This document shows positions 5,750 through 8,471 of a stretch of DNA of 8,471 bases, in pieces. The translations under genes were made by a program, and so were the position numbers. Source of the DNA: an uncultured Lentisphaeria bacterium (lineage in GTDB: Bacteria; Verrucomicrobiota; Lentisphaeria; JABSQK01; CAJWLW01); the NCBI GenBank assembly GCA_913042885.1, contig CAJWLW010000210.1, forward strand, positions 1-8,471, written 5' to 3'. The notes below the pieces were generated by a model. It ran no database searches. It was not told the origin of the DNA and was given only the letters and a program-made list of their open reading frames with translations. The stretch's first letter is position 1. Each line of letters opens with the position of its first letter.

Positions 5750-7123
5750 CTACTGCGGCTGTGAACGCAGCTGACGCGTCAGAATGCTGACGTTTGTGCG
5801 CAGGTTCACGTCGTCGCCCATTTTGCGTTCGATGGTATCGACGGCGTGAAGGATCGTTGCATGGTTCCGGTTGAAGGCGTCACCGATCGTCGGCAGCGAG
5901 TTGTCCGTCAGTTTCCGCGACAGGTACATCGCTATCATGCGCGGTGTCGCGATATTCCGCGGCCGTTTCTTGCCGAGGATATCGGTGACACGCAGATCGT
6001 AGCAGTCGGCAACACAGCGCTGAATGCGGTCGATGGAAAGTCTGGGAGACTCGTTTTCGAATTTGTCGACGAGCAGTTCTTCGGCCTTTTCGGCGGTCAT
6101 TTCGCTGTCGAACAGTGTGATGTTCATGATCAGTTTGGTGAGCGCGCCTTCGAGGCTGCGGATATTCGACGGGATACGACTGGCGATGAGGTTGAGCACA
6201 TCGTCGGAGAGTTTGACGCTTTGGCTTTCTTGTTTTTTCTTGAGAATCGCGAGACGGGTTTCGACGTCGGGCAGGAGAATTTCAGACGACAGCCCGCAGT
6301 CGAAGCGTGAGACCAACCGTTGCTCGAGACCGCTGATGTCCTTGGGCGTACGATCGGAGGCGAGGACAATCTGCTTATGGGCGTTGTGCAGCGTATTGAA
6401 CGTGTGGAAAAATTCTTCCGACGATCCAATCTTGCCCTTGAAGAACTGGACGTCATCGATGAGCAAGATGTCGAGGCTGCGGATATGGCGTCGGAATTCA
6501 CGCACGGTCTGCGACTGCAATGCCTCGACGTAGCTGTTGACGAATTCCTCACTGGTGAGGAATTCGATGCGGGTGCGCGGGTTGGCGTTCGTCAACTCGT
6601 TGGCGATGGCCTGCAGCAGGTGCGTCTTGCCGAGGCCGGAGCCGCCATAGATGAACAGCGGGTTGTAAGCGTGACCGGGATTTTCGGATACCGCCTTGGC
6701 GGCGGCATAAGCGACCCGGTTGCTGTTGCCGACGACGAATGTGTCGAAGGTAAAATCCGGCCGACACCGTTCCTGTTGGCGCCGGACGCGGTCGGTAGCC
6801 ATGGTTTTGGCGAGCATTTCGGCTGCTCTTGTCTCGCCGGTATTCGTTGGAGCCTGACCGGGATTGGTCGGTCCGTGGCCGCCTTCGAATGCGATGTTGA
6901 CCTTGCCGCCGACGACATCCTGCAGGACCTCACTGATGATCCCCCGGTAGTTGGATTCCAGCCATAGAGCGGCAAAGTCGTTGAGCACCCCCAGTGTCAG
7001 CGTGCTCGAATCGGCGTTGAAACTTACCGGAACGAGGCCCGTCAGATAACGTTCGAAACTGTCGCGATCAAGTAATATCTGCAGCTTTTCGCTGGCAACT
7101 CCCCAAATCTCCGTACAATTCAC
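5750..7123 (-). CDS. dnaA: Chromosomal replication initiator protein DnaA
   Basis: 457-residue AAA+ ATPase that binds oriC, melts it and recruits the helicase (E. coli DnaA: 467 residues). Domain I covers about 1-78; domain II is a short linker rich in Gly, Pro and Thr (about 80-120). Domain III has Walker A GGSGLGKT (160-167), Walker B LLIDDVQF (220-227), the box VII region LEQRLVSRF (266-274) with the two arginines matching E. coli Arg281 and Arg285, and sensor 2 NIRSLEGAL (Arg322). Domain IV (about 360-457) keeps the basic loop and Arg395 (E. coli Arg399), but the signature reads GDAFNRNHATILHA (414-427): one residue shorter than E. coli's and with Asn and Ala where E. coli has Asp433 and Thr435. 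The start is GTG with GAGGTGG 7 bases upstream. It is preceded by a long AT/CACA-rich leader that may be the origin. Confidence 0.98.
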   Translation of the reverse strand: MNCTEIWGVASEKLQILLDRDSFERYLTGLVPVSFNADSSTLTLGVLNDFAALWLESNYRGIISEVLQDVVGGKVNIAFEGGHGPTNPGQAPTNTGETRAAEMLAKTMATDRVRRQQERCRPDFTFDTFVVGNSNRVAYAAAKAVSENPGHAYNPLFIYGGSGLGKTHLLQAIANELTNANPRTRIEFLTSEEFVNSYVEALQSQTVREFRRHIRSLDILLIDDVQFFKGKIGSSEEFFHTFNTLHNAHKQIVLASDRTPKDISGLEQRLVSRFDCGLSSEILLPDVETRLAILKKKQESQSVKLSDDVLNLIASRIPSNIRSLEGALTKLIMNITLFDSEMTAEKAEELLVDKFENESPRLSIDRIQRCVADCYDLRVTDILGKKRPRNIATPRMIAMYLSRKLTDNSLPTIGDAFNRNHATILHAVDTIERKMGDDVNLRTNVSILTRQLRSQPQ

Positions 7124-7130
7124 CGGCGTT

Positions 7131-7137
7131 CCACCTC
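7131..7137 (-). promoter_or_regulatory. Strong Shine-Dalgarno fixing the GTG start of dnaA
   Basis: Minus strand GAGGTGG lies 7 bases before the GTG at 7123-7121. It is the best ribosome-binding site in the window and settles the non-ATG start. Confidence 0.8.
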
Positions 7138-7248
7138 GGCTAAGGTAGTCCTGGTCAGGTGCAGGGAACTGTGCGACAAGTCTGTGGCGGGTCGGCTGGC
7201 TGGCTGAAATTTGGAAAGCTATTTAGTCAGCAGAGGCTACCACGTGTG

Positions 7249-7264
7249 GCTGTGTCGTCACAGC
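7249..7264. repeat. Short perfect hairpin in the dnaA leader
   Basis: GCTGTG (7249-7254), loop TCGT, CACAGC (7259-7264). It directly abuts a second inverted pair, CCAC-GT-GTGG (7240-7249). Together they make a small structured block about 120 bases before the dnaA start. It could be an operator or an RNA hairpin in the leader. Confidence 0.4.
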
Positions 7265-7575
7265 GTCCGCTCGATCAGAAAGAAGTTAATGGTTCAGCAA
7301 CGTGTTCGTAACGGTGTGTGCATCCTTGAACCAGGAATGCTATCTACCTTTCCCCAAATCACTGCTTGTCGAAATCGTGTCATGTCGATTCAATTCACAC
7401 GACACCAGACGGTGGACAGGAAATGGGTTTTTCGGTGTGACCCGAGGTATTCAACAAAATCCAAGAGGTTCAATCACACAACTAACAAAGTCCAATCTAA
7501 GTAATGCAACGAAACCTATCAAGCGGAGTTTTCGAATCGAACTGCTGTGCGTAACGTAAGTGGCGATACTGGTGA

Positions 7576-7605
7576 ATTATAAATATTTTTTTAGAGTTTT
7601 GGCAA
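7576..7605 (-). promoter_or_regulatory. dnaA: Near-consensus sigma70-type promoter facing dnaA
   Basis: Minus strand TTGCCA (7605-7600; five of six), an 18-base spacer containing an A7 run, then a perfect TATAAT (7581-7576). Expected transcription start is near 7569, giving a leader of roughly 445 bases before the dnaA GTG. It is by far the best promoter match in the window. The same AT-rich block (7575-7600) could serve as a DNA-unwinding element if the region is the origin. Confidence 0.6.
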
Positions 7606-7670
7606 CGACACTTTCCGAGCCCTTGCGTGACGAAGAAACGGCGGAAAAACCGTCGAGGTGCCGCAGTTTT

Positions 7671-7700
7671 CGCCGCGGCAATTGCCGCACTGCCGCGGCG
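7671..7700. repeat. GC-only 9-base-pair hairpin with nested palindrome
   Basis: CGCCGCGGC (7671-7679) and GCCGCGGCG (7692-7700) are perfect complements around a 12-base loop. An overlapping 14-base perfect palindrome, GCGGCAATTGCCGC, occupies 7675-7688, and GCCGCGGC plus AATTG recurs as a near-direct repeat (7672-7684 and 7692-7706). It lies between the end of the thioredoxin-fusion gene and the dnaA promoter. No T-run follows on either strand, so if it ends transcription it is not by the standard intrinsic route. Confidence 0.5.
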
Positions 7701-7736
7701 CAATTGTCCAGTATTCAAAGAGTTAGTGGAATCTCC

Positions 7737-7750
7737 GCGACGGCGGTCGC
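7737..7750 (-). terminator. Hairpin just after the membrane-thioredoxin fusion gene
   Basis: GCGAC (7737-7741), loop GGCG, GTCGC (7746-7750), with further CC/GG pairing if one base bulges. It starts 5 bases past the stop codon of the fusion gene. There is no T-run behind it, so terminator function is only suggested by position. Confidence 0.3.
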
Positions 7751-7754
7751 CGGG

Positions 7755-8471
7755 TTATTTCGCGGCGCTCAGAATTTCCGCCACTTTTGCCGCATCGAAA
7801 CTGTCCGAATTCCAGCGCTTCTGGGCCTGCCCGTCCCGCAGTAGATACAGCTCCGGCGGACTGGTGTTTATGAAGTCGAAGAAGGTATCAAAGTCAGCAA
7901 TCAGATACGGGCATTCAGTCTCGGTTTCGAGGAAGAAATCCTCGACCAGGTCCGCTTCGCCGAAGAACACGAAATAGATCGCCATATCTGCTTCGGTTTC
8001 GCGATAGATCTCACCGAGTTCGTAGGCCATCTCCTTACAATGTTCGCAGTCCGGGTTGAAAAAAGAAACCAGGCACCGGCCCTGTTTCATGTCGAAGTCG
8101 TGCGGCATTTTCGGTACGTCATCGAACACCGCGAAAGGACTCGGCGGTGACGGCGCGACCGGCGTGGCATCGGTGCCGTTGTTCCCAACATCGCCGTTCG
8201 TTGTGGCGCCGCCATCGCCATTGTCATCATTGCCCTCGACAGTCTGCTGGGGTATGATCGGCACGACATCGCGGGGCATGCCGGACACCGCGTACACGCC
8301 TGCCAGCGCAACAACGATGAGCGTGCTCGGGAATATCCACGAAAACTCCGAATCCTTTTCGCCGCCCCAGAAGCCGAAGCCAAGCATCGCCAGCATGACG
8401 ACGTTTTTAATGATCGCCGAGATCGGCGTCATTGACAGCCACTTGCCGAAGCAGCCACACGATTCGTTCCA
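7755..8471 (-). CDS. MauE/DoxX-like membrane protein fused to a thioredoxin-like domain (N-terminus beyond window)
   Basis: The frame is open to the window edge, giving 238 visible residues; the Met at 8432 is internal. Before it the protein reads SCGCFGKWLS, the CGCFG motif of MauE/DoxX-type quinone- or thiol-linked membrane proteins. Two membrane segments follow (visible residues about 17-36 and 43-63), then a low-complexity linker rich in Asn, Gly, Asp, Thr and Pro (about 74-113). A thioredoxin-like domain (about 113-238) contains FFNPDCEHC with the redox pair at 142-145 and a Pro-Pro loop before the next strand (TSPPELYLL, 203-211) where the cis-Pro belongs. Likely role: moving electrons between the membrane and periplasmic thiols; the substrate is unknown. 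Similar fusions occur in Bacteroidetes. It is on the same strand as dnaA but separated by 631 bases and hairpins, so probably a separate transcript. Confidence 0.88.
   Translation of the reverse strand, partial: WNESCGCFGKWLSMTPISAIIKNVVMLAMLGFGFWGGEKDSEFSWIFPSTLIVVALAGVYAVSGMPRDVVPIIPQQTVEGNDDNGDGGATTNGDVGNNGTDATPVAPSPPSPFAVFDDVPKMPHDFDMKQGRCLVSFFNPDCEHCKEMAYELGEIYRETEADMAIYFVFFGEADLVEDFFLETETECPYLIADFDTFFDFINTSPPELYLLRDGQAQKRWNSDSFDAAKVAEILSAAK

Larger units (their letters stand above)
7124..7754. other. Gene-free region upstream of dnaA: candidate oriC / long dnaA leader
   Basis: 631 bases with no credible gene on either strand; the open frames there begin with TTG, lack ribosome-binding sites and show no recognisable protein. 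The part 7200-7600 is visibly more AT-rich than the genes. It contains an AT-rich block (7575-7600), a strong promoter towards dnaA, three TCACAC words about 40 bases apart, six TGTCG words counting both strands, one TTACGCACA (7546-7554, minus strand, two mismatches to TTATCCACA), and several hairpins. A perfect DnaA box was searched for by eye and not found. Location next to dnaA fits an origin, but the box evidence is weak. Confidence 0.4.

Noticed and set aside
7211..7504. 97-codon plus-strand open frame upstream of dnaA
   Set aside because: TTG start, no Shine-Dalgarno and no recognisable protein; it overlaps the leader repeats.
7520..7550. tRNA-like TTCGAATC motif
   Set aside because: The flanking bases do not form a T-arm stem on either strand and no acceptor or anticodon arm is present.
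7497..7718. 73-codon minus-strand open frame upstream of dnaA
   Set aside because: TTG start, no ribosome-binding site, and it runs through the GC hairpin and the consensus promoter; not recognisable as ribosomal protein L34 or any other family.
1..8471. CRISPR array, insertion sequence or prophage
   Set aside because: No spaced direct repeats, transposase, integrase or phage genes are visible; the window looks like core chromosome.

Overview
The window is chromosomal DNA from a Gram-negative (diderm) bacterium. It is fairly GC-rich in the genes by eye, and every convincing gene lies on the minus strand, so transcription runs from high to low coordinates. The mix of a dnaA gene, a very large exported TPR protein, a smaller exported TPR protein, an ExbB/TolQ-type channel with its own signal peptide and two ExbD/TolR genes resembles the Planctomycetes-Verrucomicrobia-Lentisphaerae/Kiritimatiellae group. 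That placement comes from gene style only and is weak.

Layout in transcription order. 8471-7755: C-terminal part of a MauE/DoxX-like membrane protein fused to a periplasmic thioredoxin-like domain with a CEHC active site. 7754-7124: a 631-base stretch without a gene. It starts with two GC-rich hairpins, then has a strong sigma70-type promoter (TTGCCA-18-TATAAT) facing dnaA, then a roughly 440-base leader rich in short CACA/TGTG and TGTCG words. It is a candidate oriC or a long regulatory leader, but holds no canonical TTATCCACA box. 7123-5750: dnaA, with a GTG start and a strong Shine-Dalgarno, complete through domain IV. 5749-5564: a 186-base spacer with promoter-like sites and inverted repeats. 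5563-2384: an exported 1059-residue TPR protein with an acidic hinge. 2364-1615: an exported 249-residue TPR protein. 1614-1433: a 182-base spacer with a weak promoter candidate. 1432-626: ExbB/TolQ-type channel. 623-225: ExbD/TolR. 221-1: a second ExbD/TolR, cut by the window edge.

The five genes from 5563 down to 1 look like one functional unit. An inner-membrane, proton-driven ExbB-(ExbD)2 stator would be coupled to two periplasmic TPR proteins. This is comparable in parts, though not shown to be equivalent, to Tol-Pal (TolQR plus the TPR protein CpoB), to TonB-ExbBD, or to the myxobacterial AglQRS gliding motor, which has one TolQ-like and two TolR-like proteins. No TonB, TolA or outer-membrane partner is visible; such genes could lie beyond position 1.

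The most interesting points are this envelope-motor module next to dnaA, a glycine in ExbB where Escherichia coli ExbB/TolQ have a pore glutamate, a shortened and substituted DNA-recognition motif in DnaA, and the structured promoter/leader region upstream of dnaA.
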